Shown here in pieces: positions 1 through 8,463 of a DNA stretch of 64,000 nucleotides. Below the pieces are notes generated by a model. That model did not search any database and was not told the DNA's origin. It saw only the letters and a program-made list of their open reading frames with translations. Position 1 is the stretch's first letter. Every line of letters begins with the position of its first letter. Made by a program: the position numbers and the translations under genes. The stretch spans positions 124,001 to 188,000 of the forward strand of contig JAHBVL010000002.1 of the NCBI GenBank assembly GCA_019637585.1, read 5' to 3'. This DNA is from Thermomicrobiales bacterium. GTDB taxonomy: Bacteria > Chloroflexota > Chloroflexia > Thermomicrobiales > UBA6265.

Positions 1-1655
1 GCAATGAGCGCGACCTGTTCGAGATAGGCCGCCAGTCCTTCGCCCGGAGGGAGTGAGTCGTATTTCTCCATATCGGCGCGGACTTCCAACACGTTGGCCC
101 AGCGCTCGAGCTCTTCCTCGTTTTCCTCGCCGAATGCTTCCTTGTATCCGGTGGCGGCGACGACATCGTCGAAGAGCTCCGACATCGTTTTCGATGTGGC
201 CGCTGCGGTGAGACGATCGAACGCTTCCGCGATCCGCGTCGCGGCCTGGCGGGCGGAACCGGTGAATGCCGGCCCCCCGATCGTTTCGTTGGCGGCGCGC
301 ATCCCGGCCAGAACCGATTGCTGGTGATCGGCCGACCACTGCAGCAAGGTTTCCAGCGCTTTCGGCCCGAATCCCCGGCCGATCGGCATGTTTTCGAGCA
401 CGCGTTCCAGACCGGCCTGGTCATATGGGTTATGCAGAAGGCGAAGCACGGCCATGACGTCCTTCACTTCCTTGCGGTCGTAGAAGCGAACGCCTCCCAC
501 GATCTGATACGGAATGCCGCTCAGCCGGAAGGCTTCCTCGATGACGCGGCTCTGGGCGCCGGTGCGGTACATCACGGCGAACGCGTCGCCGGGCCAGTCG
601 GTCTGGTGCATGACCCGGCGAATCTCGTCGGCGACGAACTGCGCTTCGTGCTGCTGGTCGGTGAGCTCCCGAACGGTGATGATCTCGCCGTCCTCGTTGT
701 CGGTGCGGAGCTGGCGGTCGATGCGTTCCTGGTTCTGACGAATGACATTGTCGGCCAGCGCCACGATGCGGGCGGTCGAGCGGTAGTTCGTTTCGAGCAC
801 GATGCGGCGGGCGTCGGGGAAGTCCTGCTCGAAGTCGAGGATGTTCCGGATATCCGCCTGCCGCCACCGATAGATCGACTGGTCGGGATCGCCGACGACG
901 AAGAGATTCCGGTGCAGTTCGCTCAGGGCCGAGACGAGCACGTACTGGACGCGGTTGGTGTCCTGGTACTCATCGACAAGGACATACTGATAGCGGGTCT
1001 GGTAGCGAAAGAGAATGTCCGGGACGGCGTCGAAGAGACGAATTGGCAGCACGAGGAGGTCGTCGAAATCAACGGCGTTCGCCTCGCGGAGGAGTTTCTG
1101 ATACTCGCGGAAAACGCGAGAGACGACCTCTTCATCGTAGCTCTCCGCCTGCGCGGCCACGTCGTCGGGCGACAACATCATCGATTTTGCGGCACTGATG
1201 CGAGCCAGCATACGGCGTGGCGGCACCTGTTTGGGATCGAGATTGACCGCCACCACCGCGGCTTTGGCGGTTTGCATCTGATCGGCGTCGTCGTAGATGG
1301 TGAAGTTGCGCAGTACGCCGAGTTTGTCGGCGACATACCCGGCATTCTCCCGGAGCAAACGGACCCCGAACGAATGGAAAGTGCCCATCGTCAAGCCTGT
1401 GGCGTCACGATCGACCAGCAACCGGTCGACCCGCTCCCTCATTTCCCGGGCGGCTTTGTTGGTGAATGTGACAGCCAGGATGGCGCCGGGCGGGACGTCT
1501 CGCTCGCTGATCAACCAGGCGATACGATGAGTCAGGACGCGTGTTTTGCCCGAGCCCGGACCCGCCACGACGAGCGTGGGACCGTCTGGCGCGGTGACAG
1601 CGGATTGTTGCTCCACGTTGAGTCCGTGGAGAAGGGGGGAGAGCGTCGAGCTCAC
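1..1655 (-). CDS. uvrD: UvrD/PcrA-type DNA helicase, 3' part beyond the window
   Basis: Superfamily 1A 3'-5' DNA helicase acting in nucleotide excision and mismatch repair and in clearing replication blocks. The first 551 residues are in the window, of the roughly 700-750 usual for the family, and the gene runs off the left edge. A Q-motif (LNVEQQSAV) is followed by Walker A AGPGSGKT at residues 31-38, then FTNKAAREM, the DEYQDTN Walker B, the GDPDQSIYRWR motif III and ETNYRS. The GTG start at 1655 is chosen because the protein begins a few residues before the Q-motif and GGAG lies about 10 nt upstream. It is divergent from tRNA-Gln. PcrA and UvrD cannot be told apart without the C-terminus. 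Confidence 0.93.
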   Translation of the reverse strand, partial: MSSTLSPLLHGLNVEQQSAVTAPDGPTLVVAGPGSGKTRVLTHRIAWLISERDVPPGAILAVTFTNKAAREMRERVDRLLVDRDATGLTMGTFHSFGVRLLRENAGYVADKLGVLRNFTIYDDADQMQTAKAAVVAVNLDPKQVPPRRMLARISAAKSMMLSPDDVAAQAESYDEEVVSRVFREYQKLLREANAVDFDDLLVLPIRLFDAVPDILFRYQTRYQYVLVDEYQDTNRVQYVLVSALSELHRNLFVVGDPDQSIYRWRQADIRNILDFEQDFPDARRIVLETNYRSTARIVALADNVIRQNQERIDRQLRTDNEDGEIITVRELTDQQHEAQFVADEIRRVMHQTDWPGDAFAVMYRTGAQSRVIEEAFRLSGIPYQIVGGVRFYDRKEVKDVMAVLRLLHNPYDQAGLERVLENMPIGRGFGPKALETLLQWSADHQQSVLAGMRAANETIGGPAFTGSARQAATRIAEAFDRLTAAATSKTMSELFDDVVAATGYKEAFGEENEEELERWANVLEVRADMEKYDSLPPGEGLAAYLEQVALI

Positions 1656-1685
1656 GTTGCGGGGACTCCAAAATTGCGGGAGACG

Positions 1686-1694
1686 TGGTAAAAT
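1686..1694 (+). promoter_or_regulatory. Extended -10 promoter element for tRNA-Gln
   Basis: TGGTAAAAT fits the extended -10 form TGnTAnAAT and ends 12 bases before the tRNA. No good -35 is seen at 17 bp, as expected for extended -10 promoters. Confidence 0.45.
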
Positions 1695-1706
1695 CCACGG
1701 TCGTAA

Positions 1707-1780
1707 TGGGGAATAGTATAACGGTAGTACGCCTGACTCTGGATCAGGTAGTTGGGGTTCGAATCCCTGTTCCCCAGCCA
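1707..1780 (+). tRNA. tRNA-Gln(CTG)
   Basis: A cloverleaf folds with acceptor TGGGGAA/TTCCCCA, an anticodon stem CCTGA/TCAGG around loop CTCTGGA (anticodon CTG), and a T arm containing GGTTCGAATCC. The CCA end is encoded at 1778-1780. Confidence 0.95.
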
Positions 1781-1943
1781 CCCGAACTCCCCGATCCCTC
1801 GATCTGCATCCCTCAGCCGTTCATGATTCTCTTCTAGATGCCGTCGTTGCGGCACTCGATCCCCCGGCTGCCAAACAAATCCGTAGCGTCGCCATTTATG
1901 GCGTTCCACCGACCGCGTGCGTGCCCTGAGCGGAGCACGTCTG

Positions 1944-1972
1944 TTGACAACATTCACGGCGAGTGATAACGT
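1944..1972 (+). promoter_or_regulatory. Promoter of the amidohydrolase gene
   Basis: TTGACA at 1944-1949 and TAACGT at 1967-1972 are separated by 17 bp. The -10 lies inside the proposed LacI-family operator at 1964-1978, so a bound repressor would block polymerase. Confidence 0.6.
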
Positions 1973-1978
1973 TACCGC
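1964..1978 (+). promoter_or_regulatory. Candidate LacI-family operator, copy A
   Basis: TGATAACGTTACCGC contains the 8-bp perfect palindrome TAACGTTA with a central CG, typical of LacI/GalR operators. It matches 13 of 15 bases of the site at 3701-3715 in front of the local lacI-family gene. Confidence 0.6.
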
Positions 1979-2010
1979 AGTCAATTTGCACGAACTTCAG
2001 GGGGATGGTG

Positions 2011-3189
2011 ATGGCAGCTCCTGCCGCGAGTGTGGATTCCGCGACGGAACGAACGGAAAGTGTGGAGCCGAGACGGCGCAAGAAGCGGTCGTTTCCCATC
2101 GTCGACACAGACGTGCATCACGGCTATGCGCACAAATCCGAGCTCTATCCCTATCTCAGCCAGACATACAGGGAGCGCCTCGAAGATTTCGATTTCGGGA
2201 GCAGCCTCAGCTACAACAATAACGGCGGACAGCGTGGCTATCGGGTAGACGCGATCAGAACTGGTGAAACGCCTCCAGGCGGCGGCGGGGTGTGCGCCGT
2301 CGATTTCGAGTTGCTCCGAGAACAACTCCTCGATGGAAGCGATATCGATTTCGCCATTCTCACGGGCGGCCAGACCTATGGCGCCAGCGCAATGATGGAT
2401 CTGGCCTATTCGAATGCCATTTGCCGGGCATTCAATGACTACTCGATGGAACATTGGGTCGCGCGTGACGATCGACTACGTTACACGCTGGCGATCAACG
2501 CACAGGATCCGCTCGGAGCGGTCGAAGAAATCGACCGGCTCGGATCGCATCCGGCGGTCGTCGGCATCATGCTGGCATGCGGCGCGCCGCGGCCCTACGG
2601 CAACAAGTTCTATCACCCGATCTACGAAGCCTGCGAACGCCATGGACTGGCGGCGGCCATGCATTTCGGTACGGAAGGATCGGGCATCAACCCTCCGCCG
2701 ACGTCGGCCGGCTATCCAACCAACTACATCGAAGCCCGCATGGCTCGCCCGAACTTCTATGCGGTGCATGTGGCCAGCTACATCTTCGAGGGTGTGTTCG
2801 AGCTTTTCCCAACCCTGAAGGTGGCGTTCATCGAAGGGGGATTCAGCTGGGTTGCGCCGCTGATGTGGCGGATGGATCTCGACTGGAAGGGTCTTCGCCA
2901 CCAGACACCATGGGTGAAGCGGCTTCCATCCGAATACCTGCGCGACCACATGCGCTTTTCCTCTCAGCCAATGGAAGAGCCGGCCGATCCGAAGGCGCTG
3001 GATCTGTTCATCGAATGGATGGATGGCGGGCACACGCTCATGTTCGCGACCGATTACCCCCACTGGGACTGGGACGATCCCGCGATGTCCTTTACAGGAC
3101 TGCCGGAGCCTCTTCGCCGCCGGGTTTTCGCTGAGAACGCTGCCGAGACGTTCGGCCTCACCCTGCCGTCCGGCGACGCAAACGCCTAA
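2011..3189 (+). CDS. Amidohydrolase-2 family TIM-barrel hydrolase
   Basis: Metal-dependent hydrolase or decarboxylase of the amidohydrolase-2 (ACMSD-like) family, 393 residues. The N-terminal metal motif is VDTDVHH (D32, H36, H37). Later come H218 in MHFGTEG, E275 in FIEGGFSW, and the C-terminal catalytic-type D348 in FATDYPHWDWDD. The ATG at 2011 is preferred over upstream ATGs because AGGGGGA lies at correct spacing. The stop is 14 nt before a Rieske protein, so the two are probably co-transcribed and may act on the same aromatic or cyclic substrate. The substrate cannot be read from sequence. A promoter and a LacI-type operator lie just upstream. Confidence 0.85.
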   Translation: MAAPAASVDSATERTESVEPRRRKKRSFPIVDTDVHHGYAHKSELYPYLSQTYRERLEDFDFGSSLSYNNNGGQRGYRVDAIRTGETPPGGGGVCAVDFELLREQLLDGSDIDFAILTGGQTYGASAMMDLAYSNAICRAFNDYSMEHWVARDDRLRYTLAINAQDPLGAVEEIDRLGSHPAVVGIMLACGAPRPYGNKFYHPIYEACERHGLAAAMHFGTEGSGINPPPTSAGYPTNYIEARMARPNFYAVHVASYIFEGVFELFPTLKVAFIEGGFSWVAPLMWRMDLDWKGLRHQTPWVKRLPSEYLRDHMRFSSQPMEEPADPKALDLFIEWMDGGHTLMFATDYPHWDWDDPAMSFTGLPEPLRRRVFAENAAETFGLTLPSGDANA

Positions 3190-3203
3190 CCAAGGGGACG
3201 AAG

Positions 3204-3665
3204 GTGGCGAAGTACCCGGTTTGCTTCGAAGACGAAGTCGCACCCGGCGAAAAGAAGATCGTCGAGATCGCTGGGCGAAGCATTGGTGTTTTCAATCTGA
3301 ACAATGAATTCTTCGCGGTTCGCAATCGCTGTCCGCACAAGGGGGCTCCACTCTGTAAGGGGCTGACCAAGGGATTTGTGGTTGGCGACAAGCCGTATGA
3401 ATACGAAATCCAGCGAACGGGGGAAATCCTGAAATGCCCCTGGCATGGATGGGAATTCGATCTCAAAACGGGCCGGTCGGTTTTCAATCCTCACCGTCTC
3501 AGAGTGAAGAGCTATCAGGTGAGTGTCGAGGCGGAGACGCCGTTTTACGAGTTCGCACCGGACTGGAACGATGCCGAGGAAGATCCATCATTGGAGACGT
3601 TCGCCGTAACAGTCGAAGGGGAAGCGCAGAAGCGCCGTGTCGTCTTTGTCACGGTTGAGGATTGA
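3204..3665 (+). CDS. Rieske [2Fe-2S] protein
   Basis: Small soluble Rieske protein (153 residues) with both cluster motifs: C43-P-H45 and C78-P-W-H81. The second motif reads CPWHGWEFDLKTG, as in ring-hydroxylating oxygenase N-termini and their ferredoxins. There is no oxygenase catalytic domain or membrane segment, so it is an electron carrier or a stand-alone Rieske protein. GTG start at 3204 with AGGGGACGA upstream. It follows the amidohydrolase by 14 nt and precedes the LacI regulator by about 50 nt, which suggests one catabolic unit. The redox partner is not in the window. Confidence 0.88.
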   Translation: MAKYPVCFEDEVAPGEKKIVEIAGRSIGVFNLNNEFFAVRNRCPHKGAPLCKGLTKGFVVGDKPYEYEIQRTGEILKCPWHGWEFDLKTGRSVFNPHRLRVKSYQVSVEAETPFYEFAPDWNDAEEDPSLETFAVTVEGEAQKRRVVFVTVED

Positions 3666-3700
3666 TCCGCCAGTCAGCGAGCGAGGACGAGCAATCGCGA

Positions 3701-3715
3701 TGGTAAGGTTACCGC
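3701..3715 (+). promoter_or_regulatory. Candidate LacI-family operator, copy B (autoregulatory)
   Basis: TGGTAAGGTTACCGC contains the near-palindrome GGTAA-GG-TTACC and matches the site at 1964-1978 at 13 of 15 positions. It covers the AAGG ribosome-binding segment and abuts the GTG start of the regulator, so binding would block expression of the repressor itself. Confidence 0.55.
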
Positions 3716-4717
3716 GTGGTTACTAGCACGCAGGAAGAGAGTGAGAAGGTCGATCACCGCCCCACGCTGCATGATGTCGCGCGGGCTGCTGACGTGTCGA
3801 TCATGACGGCGTCCCGGGCGTTGAATGGCCAGGCGCGAGTCTCGGCCGAAACGCGGGAGCGCGTTCTCAGCGAAGCTGCGCGTCTTGGCTACCGTCCAAG
3901 TTTCTCGGCACGGGCGCTACGGGCCAGGGAGAGCCAGCTCCTGGGGTTCAGGGCTCCGAACCTGATGCTCCCGGTGCATGTCGAGATCATTCAGGGAGCG
4001 CGTGACTATGCCTCGCAAGAGGGGTACCGGCTTCTCCTCGAGGTCGATCCAGATGAATCGGCGTCTGGTGACACCTTCACGACCGATGGCGATCTGGTTA
4101 TGGGGGAACCTCCGGCGTTTCTCCGTCCGAGCCTGGCGCGTTGTGTCTCGCTCATGGGCCGGCCCAGTGCGTACGACATCGACGCCTGCGGCACAAACCT
4201 GGCTGAAGCCACACTCGACGCGCTCCATCATCTCGCCGACAAGGGTTACCGGCGCATTGGGTTGCTTCACCACGCCTTGATCAGTCCGGCATTTTCTCCC
4301 AGCCAACGACTTATCGACTCTGGTTGCGATCAGGATCCTGAGCTCATCCAGGTCGTCTCCAACGACAAATCGAGCGTTCTGGAAGGACTGAGCAGACTGA
4401 TGTCGCTCGATCCTCGCCCGGACGCGATTGCCGTCGTGCACGTCGTGGGCACGCCGCATGTGCTCCGCGAGCTTCACCGCCACCACTTCGTGATCGGACG
4501 AGACATCGGCTTTGTCGGCACTGAGGTGAGCAGCAGCGAGTGGGGAGATCTGATCGCTCCACGCATGACGGCCATCCAGGTTCCAGCCCGGCAGGTGGGC
4601 GCTGAGGGAGCGGCACGCCTCATCGCCCGACTGAGGGGCGACCGTTCACCGGCTCGCCAAATCACGATCCCAACAATGCTGATCGAACGAGAGTCGACAC
4701 CGGGTCCCTGGAGATAG
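3716..4717 (+). CDS. LacI/GalR-family transcriptional regulator
   Basis: A 333-residue repressor with an N-terminal LacI helix-turn-helix (TLHDVARAADVSIMTASRALNG, residues 18-39) and hinge (RLGYRPSFSARALR), followed by a periplasmic-binding-protein-like effector domain. The GTG at 3716 is the only start close to the HTH in this frame. It sits between the amidohydrolase/Rieske genes and an Opp/Dpp-type transporter set. The two matching 15-bp sites suggest that it controls the upstream genes and itself. The effector is unknown; a transported oligosaccharide, peptide or the hydrolase substrate are options. Confidence 0.9.
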   Translation: MVTSTQEESEKVDHRPTLHDVARAADVSIMTASRALNGQARVSAETRERVLSEAARLGYRPSFSARALRARESQLLGFRAPNLMLPVHVEIIQGARDYASQEGYRLLLEVDPDESASGDTFTTDGDLVMGEPPAFLRPSLARCVSLMGRPSAYDIDACGTNLAEATLDALHHLADKGYRRIGLLHHALISPAFSPSQRLIDSGCDQDPELIQVVSNDKSSVLEGLSRLMSLDPRPDAIAVVHVVGTPHVLRELHRHHFVIGRDIGFVGTEVSSSEWGDLIAPRMTAIQVPARQVGAEGAARLIARLRGDRSPARQITIPTMLIERESTPGPWR

Positions 4718-4807
4718 CGGCGACATGTAAACGGGTGGCTCAGACGAAGACGACTGCCTGGCCACGCTCGGTCCGGCAATGCGAACGAAGTGAAAGCACA
4801 GGGGGCG

Positions 4808-5749
4808 ATGCACTTCTTTGCGCGACGGTTGGTTCAAACCGTTCCGGTTCTTTTATTCATCAGCGCGCTGACATTTGGACTGCTGCTGCTCTTGCCCGGA
4901 GATCCGGTGCTCGGGTTGCTCGGGCCTGGTGTCGATATCGACTCTCAGGCCGTTGATGATATGCGCGCCGAGCTGAATCTGGACAAACCGATCCCTGTGC
5001 AATACGCAACCTGGCTGGGCAACGTTCTGAAAGGCGACCTGGGCCGGTCTGCGGCCACCAAGCAGCCGGTGTCGGACGCGATTCTCTCGCGCTTGCCAGT
5101 GTCCGCATTCCTCACGCTCTACGCCGTGGCGATCATGCTCTTGATCGCACTGCCGCTCGGCATCCTCTCAGCAGTCAAGCACGGAACCGGGTGGGATCTC
5201 CTGGCCAGCGCCATCAGCGTTTTCGGTTTGGCGGTGCCCGGATTCTGGCTGGCGATCCTGATGATCATGTTTCTGGCCGTGCGCCTCGACTGGCTGCCGG
5301 CGTCCGGCTACGTGAGTCCGCGAGAGAGCCTGCCGGACAGTCTGCGCTACCTGCTGATGCCTGCCATCGCCATGGGCGCTGCAGGCGCCGGCACATTGAC
5401 GAGACAGCTGCGTTCGAGCCTTCTCGAGGTGATGCGGGACGACTACATCCGCACCGCGAGAGCCAAAGGTGTGCGCGGGCGCGCTGTTGTCTACCGCCAT
5501 GCGCTTCGCAATGCCCTGATTCCCTCGACAACGATGCTCGGTCTCATCGTCGGCCAGCTTATCGGTGGGTCTCTCATCATCGAGAGCATCTTCCTCGTTC
5601 CCGGTATGGGCAGCTTGCTCGTAACCGCCATCTTCACTCGTGACTTTCCCATCGTCCAGGCCGGAACCCTGGTCATCGCTGTCATCGTGGTGCTCATCAA
5701 CCTTGGAGTGGACGTGCTGTATGGCGTTCTTGACCCCCGGATCGACTAG
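4808..5749 (+). CDS. Opp/Dpp-type ABC permease, OppB/DppB-like
   Basis: First inner-membrane permease of a peptide/nickel-type importer, 314 residues. It starts with the family N-terminus (MHFFARRLVQTVPVLLFISALTF), has about six membrane segments and the BPD-transport (EAA-type) loop DDYIRTARAKGVRG near residues 211-224. ATG 4808 has AGGGGG only 2 nt upstream; a GTG at 4790 is the alternative. The next permease overlaps its 3' end by 29 nt. No ATP-binding subunit gene is adjacent. Confidence 0.9.
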   Translation: MHFFARRLVQTVPVLLFISALTFGLLLLLPGDPVLGLLGPGVDIDSQAVDDMRAELNLDKPIPVQYATWLGNVLKGDLGRSAATKQPVSDAILSRLPVSAFLTLYAVAIMLLIALPLGILSAVKHGTGWDLLASAISVFGLAVPGFWLAILMIMFLAVRLDWLPASGYVSPRESLPDSLRYLLMPAIAMGAAGAGTLTRQLRSSLLEVMRDDYIRTARAKGVRGRAVVYRHALRNALIPSTTMLGLIVGQLIGGSLIIESIFLVPGMGSLLVTAIFTRDFPIVQAGTLVIAVIVVLINLGVDVLYGVLDPRID

Positions 5750-6635
5750 TCACGTCCTGCCGCTGGTGCCCGGCGCGAGAAGTGGCCGCCAGGTCACGCG
5801 GCTGCACCATCTGACCCGGCAGGTGAGGAGGAGCCGTCAGGCCACGATTGGCCTGGCAATCGTGGGAACGATGACGCTGATCGCGCTCCTGGCGCCGGTT
5901 CTGGTGCGGTGGGATGTCGGAGTGCCCGTGCTCACCGACGCGCTCCTGTCGCCAAGCCGGGCCCATCCCATGGGAACGGACGAACTCGGGAGAGACGTGC
6001 TGGGACGACTCGTTCACGGCGCCAGGGTGTCCCTCAGCGTCGCCGCGCTCGCCGTTGGCGTCAGCGTGCTTGCCGGAGTGCCGCTCGGCATGGTGGCTGG
6101 ATTCTGGGAAGGGAAGATCGGAGCGGCGGTGATGCGGTTCACCGAAGCCATCCAGGCGTTTCCTGCCGTGTTGCTGGCCATCGCCATTGCGTCGGCGCTC
6201 GGACCTGGCATCGAGAACGCCATGATTGCGATCGGCGTGGTCGGCATTCCGGCTTATGCCCGATTGGCCCGTGCAGAAGTCCTCCGTCTCAAGTCCTCAG
6301 AGTTCGTGCACGCAGCTCGGGCCAGCGGCGCAGGGAGCGGGCGCATCCTCATTCGCCACGTCATGCCAAACGGGACCGCGCCGATCATCGTCGCCATCTC
6401 CACAGGAAGCGCGAGCGCCATCCTGACGGAAGCGGCACTCAGTTTTGTCGGGCTCGGCGCGACGCCACCGACACCGAGCTGGGGCAGCATGCTCCAGAAC
6501 GGCTATCAGTTCATCACCATCGCTCCATGGCTGGGGATCTTTCCCGGCATTGCCATTTCCGTAACGACCTTCGGTTTCATCTTCCTCGGTGACGGATTGC
6601 GGGACCTCTCGGATCCGCGGCTTCGAGGACGCTGA
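5721..6635 (+). CDS. Opp/Dpp-type ABC permease, OppC/DppC-like
   Basis: Second permease (304 residues) with the OppC N-terminal cytoplasmic segment, a first membrane helix (ATIGLAIVGTMTLIALLAPV), the family motif HPMGTDELGRDVLGRLVHG, and the coupling loop SSEFVHAARASGAGSGR. The start is ATG 5721, inside the 3' end of the upstream permease, which implies translational coupling. Any longer frame would only extend into that gene. It forms the membrane channel with the preceding protein. The binding protein follows after 116 nt. Confidence 0.9.
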   Translation: MAFLTPGSTSHVLPLVPGARSGRQVTRLHHLTRQVRRSRQATIGLAIVGTMTLIALLAPVLVRWDVGVPVLTDALLSPSRAHPMGTDELGRDVLGRLVHGARVSLSVAALAVGVSVLAGVPLGMVAGFWEGKIGAAVMRFTEAIQAFPAVLLAIAIASALGPGIENAMIAIGVVGIPAYARLARAEVLRLKSSEFVHAARASGAGSGRILIRHVMPNGTAPIIVAISTGSASAILTEAALSFVGLGATPPTPSWGSMLQNGYQFITIAPWLGIFPGIAISVTTFGFIFLGDGLRDLSDPRLRGR

Positions 6636-6751
6636 GGGCGACGCGTGTTCTGAAATGAGAGGAGGCGCCTATATCGCTCGGTGAAGATCCAAACGACTGC
6701 GGACTCGCGCGCTGATGCGCATCGTGAGTAGAAGCGACAGGAGAATTGGCA

Positions 6752-8359
6752 ATGCGTCAGGGGACAAATCAAGTAACGAGTGATGCGGCGGTCGTGGCGT
6801 TGTCCACGGGGAAGATTTCACGGCGCCAGCTGCTGACCATGACAGCCGCCGGCGTGACCGCTGCGACCCTGCCTGGGTTGAGCGCGTCGGCGCTTGCACT
6901 GCAGGAGGCTGGACAGCGCGGAGGATCGTTGCACGGCGCGGTTGCGCTGCCCGCGACGAGCATGGACCCCTACACCGCACGAGCAGCATCCGGAGACTTC
7001 ATCGTCTGGCGAGCGCTCTACAACAACCTCCTCGAGCTGGGCGAAACGGGTGATCCCATCCCCGAGCTCGCGACCGAATGGACAATCAGCGAGGATGGCC
7101 TGACCTATACCTTTTCGCTGCAGCCGGGCGTCACCTTCCACGATGGAACGGTTCTGGATGCGGCGGCGATCCAGGCCACGCTCGATCGCTACCGGGCGGA
7201 GGGATCGACATTCAGCGGCGCGGAGAAGCTTCGCGTCATCTCCGAGATCGATTCATCTGATCCGGGCACACTGGTTATCACCCTCTCGGCGGTCAACGCA
7301 CCCTTCCTGGCGACATTGGCCACCTGCCCAATCGTCTCTCCCACCGCTGTTGAGGAGATGGGCGAGGACCTGACGCTGCATGGCGTCGGCTCCGGTCCGT
7401 TCAAGTTCGAGTCCTGGGAGCCGAACGCGACTGCGGTCTTTTCTCGCAACGAGAACTACTGGGAACTGGCCGCGGATGGCGAGCCCTATCCGCTGCTCGA
7501 TGAGTTCGTGCTGGATGGCGTTCCCGACGACTCGGTACGCCTGCTCAACCTCCGAAGTGGACAGTTCCAGATCATCGACCGGATCAATCCTCGCGATCTC
7601 GCGTCCGTTTCGGGAGACCCCGACATTCAAACGGTGGAAACCCCGCATGCCACGCCGCATATCGTGGCCATGAATCCCAATCGGGCGCCGTTCGACAACC
7701 TGCTTCTCCGTCAGGCTGTTTCTCATGCCCTGGACCGGCAGGCGATCATCGACAACCTGAGCTTCGGAACCGGCTACACCACGACGTTGCCCTTCCCCAA
7801 GGATGCCTGGTTCTTTGTCGACGATCCGGCTCCTGTCTACGATGCTGACCGGGCCAAAGAACTCCTGGCCGAGGCTGGATTCTCCGACGGGATCGACGTC
7901 AAGCTGACCCACATCAATCGAACCGTCGATACGCAGCTTGCGCAGATTGTCAAAGCCCAGCTGGAAGCCGTTGGATTCCGCGTGGAGATCGAATCGCTGG
8001 AGCGCACCACCTGGGTCGACCTGTGGAAAGCCGGAGAGGGCGAGCTTGGTTTGCTGCAGGGATCGGCGCAACCAACCGATCCCGATGTGGAAGCTGGCAT
8101 TTTCCTGGCTGGCAGTTTCATCAATTGGACCGAGTACAACAACCCTGACGTTCAGGACTTGCTCGTGGCGGCCAATGCGGTGACCGGTCGCGAAGAGCGA
8201 CTCTCCATCTGGAAAGAGATTGCCGGACACGTAGTCGAGGACGCGGTCTACATCTACATCGGCAACACGCCTACGGTTGCCGGCATTCGCTCGAACGTCC
8301 ACGACGTTCAGTTTGTGAGCGGTCTGATCTGGGAGCTGACGCACGCCTCCATGAGCTAA
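6752..8359 (+). CDS. Tat-exported Opp/Dpp-type substrate-binding protein (SBP family 5)
   Basis: Extracytoplasmic solute-binding protein of the peptide/nickel importer family, 535 residues, normal for the family. The N-terminus carries a twin-arginine signal (ISRRQLLTMTAAG) ending near SALALQEAG. The mature protein shows family 5 hallmarks: ELATEWTISEDGLTYTFSLQ, VTFHDG, and RQAVSHALDRQAI. ATG 6752 has AGGAGA 7 nt upstream; a TTG at 6746 is less likely. It is last in the set, after both permeases. No ATPase gene follows; a hairpin at 8417-8441 ends the unit. Confidence 0.9.
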   Translation: MRQGTNQVTSDAAVVALSTGKISRRQLLTMTAAGVTAATLPGLSASALALQEAGQRGGSLHGAVALPATSMDPYTARAASGDFIVWRALYNNLLELGETGDPIPELATEWTISEDGLTYTFSLQPGVTFHDGTVLDAAAIQATLDRYRAEGSTFSGAEKLRVISEIDSSDPGTLVITLSAVNAPFLATLATCPIVSPTAVEEMGEDLTLHGVGSGPFKFESWEPNATAVFSRNENYWELAADGEPYPLLDEFVLDGVPDDSVRLLNLRSGQFQIIDRINPRDLASVSGDPDIQTVETPHATPHIVAMNPNRAPFDNLLLRQAVSHALDRQAIIDNLSFGTGYTTTLPFPKDAWFFVDDPAPVYDADRAKELLAEAGFSDGIDVKLTHINRTVDTQLAQIVKAQLEAVGFRVEIESLERTTWVDLWKAGEGELGLLQGSAQPTDPDVEAGIFLAGSFINWTEYNNPDVQDLLVAANAVTGREERLSIWKEIAGHVVEDAVYIYIGNTPTVAGIRSNVHDVQFVSGLIWELTHASMS

Positions 8360-8416
8360 CCAAGCGGCTCACGGGTCTCGGAACACTGCGAAGCTCGAGG
8401 AGAAGCGCAAAGTGCG

Positions 8417-8441
8417 GGCCCGGCGTCATTGACGCCGGGCC
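8417..8441. terminator. Perfect 12-bp-arm hairpin between convergent genes
   Basis: GGCCCGGCGTCA and its exact complement are separated by one T. It lies between the binding-protein gene (+) and the DUF4239-like gene (-). No T-run follows, so it may be a terminator or an mRNA 3'-end protector. Confidence 0.55.
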
Positions 8442-8463
8442 ACCTCCACGCCTCCGCTTCGCC

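Noticed and set aside
318-1691. 457-residue open frame on the plus strand
   Set aside because: It is antisense to the uvrD helicase, whose motifs are clear on the minus strand; GC-rich genes leave long antisense frames.
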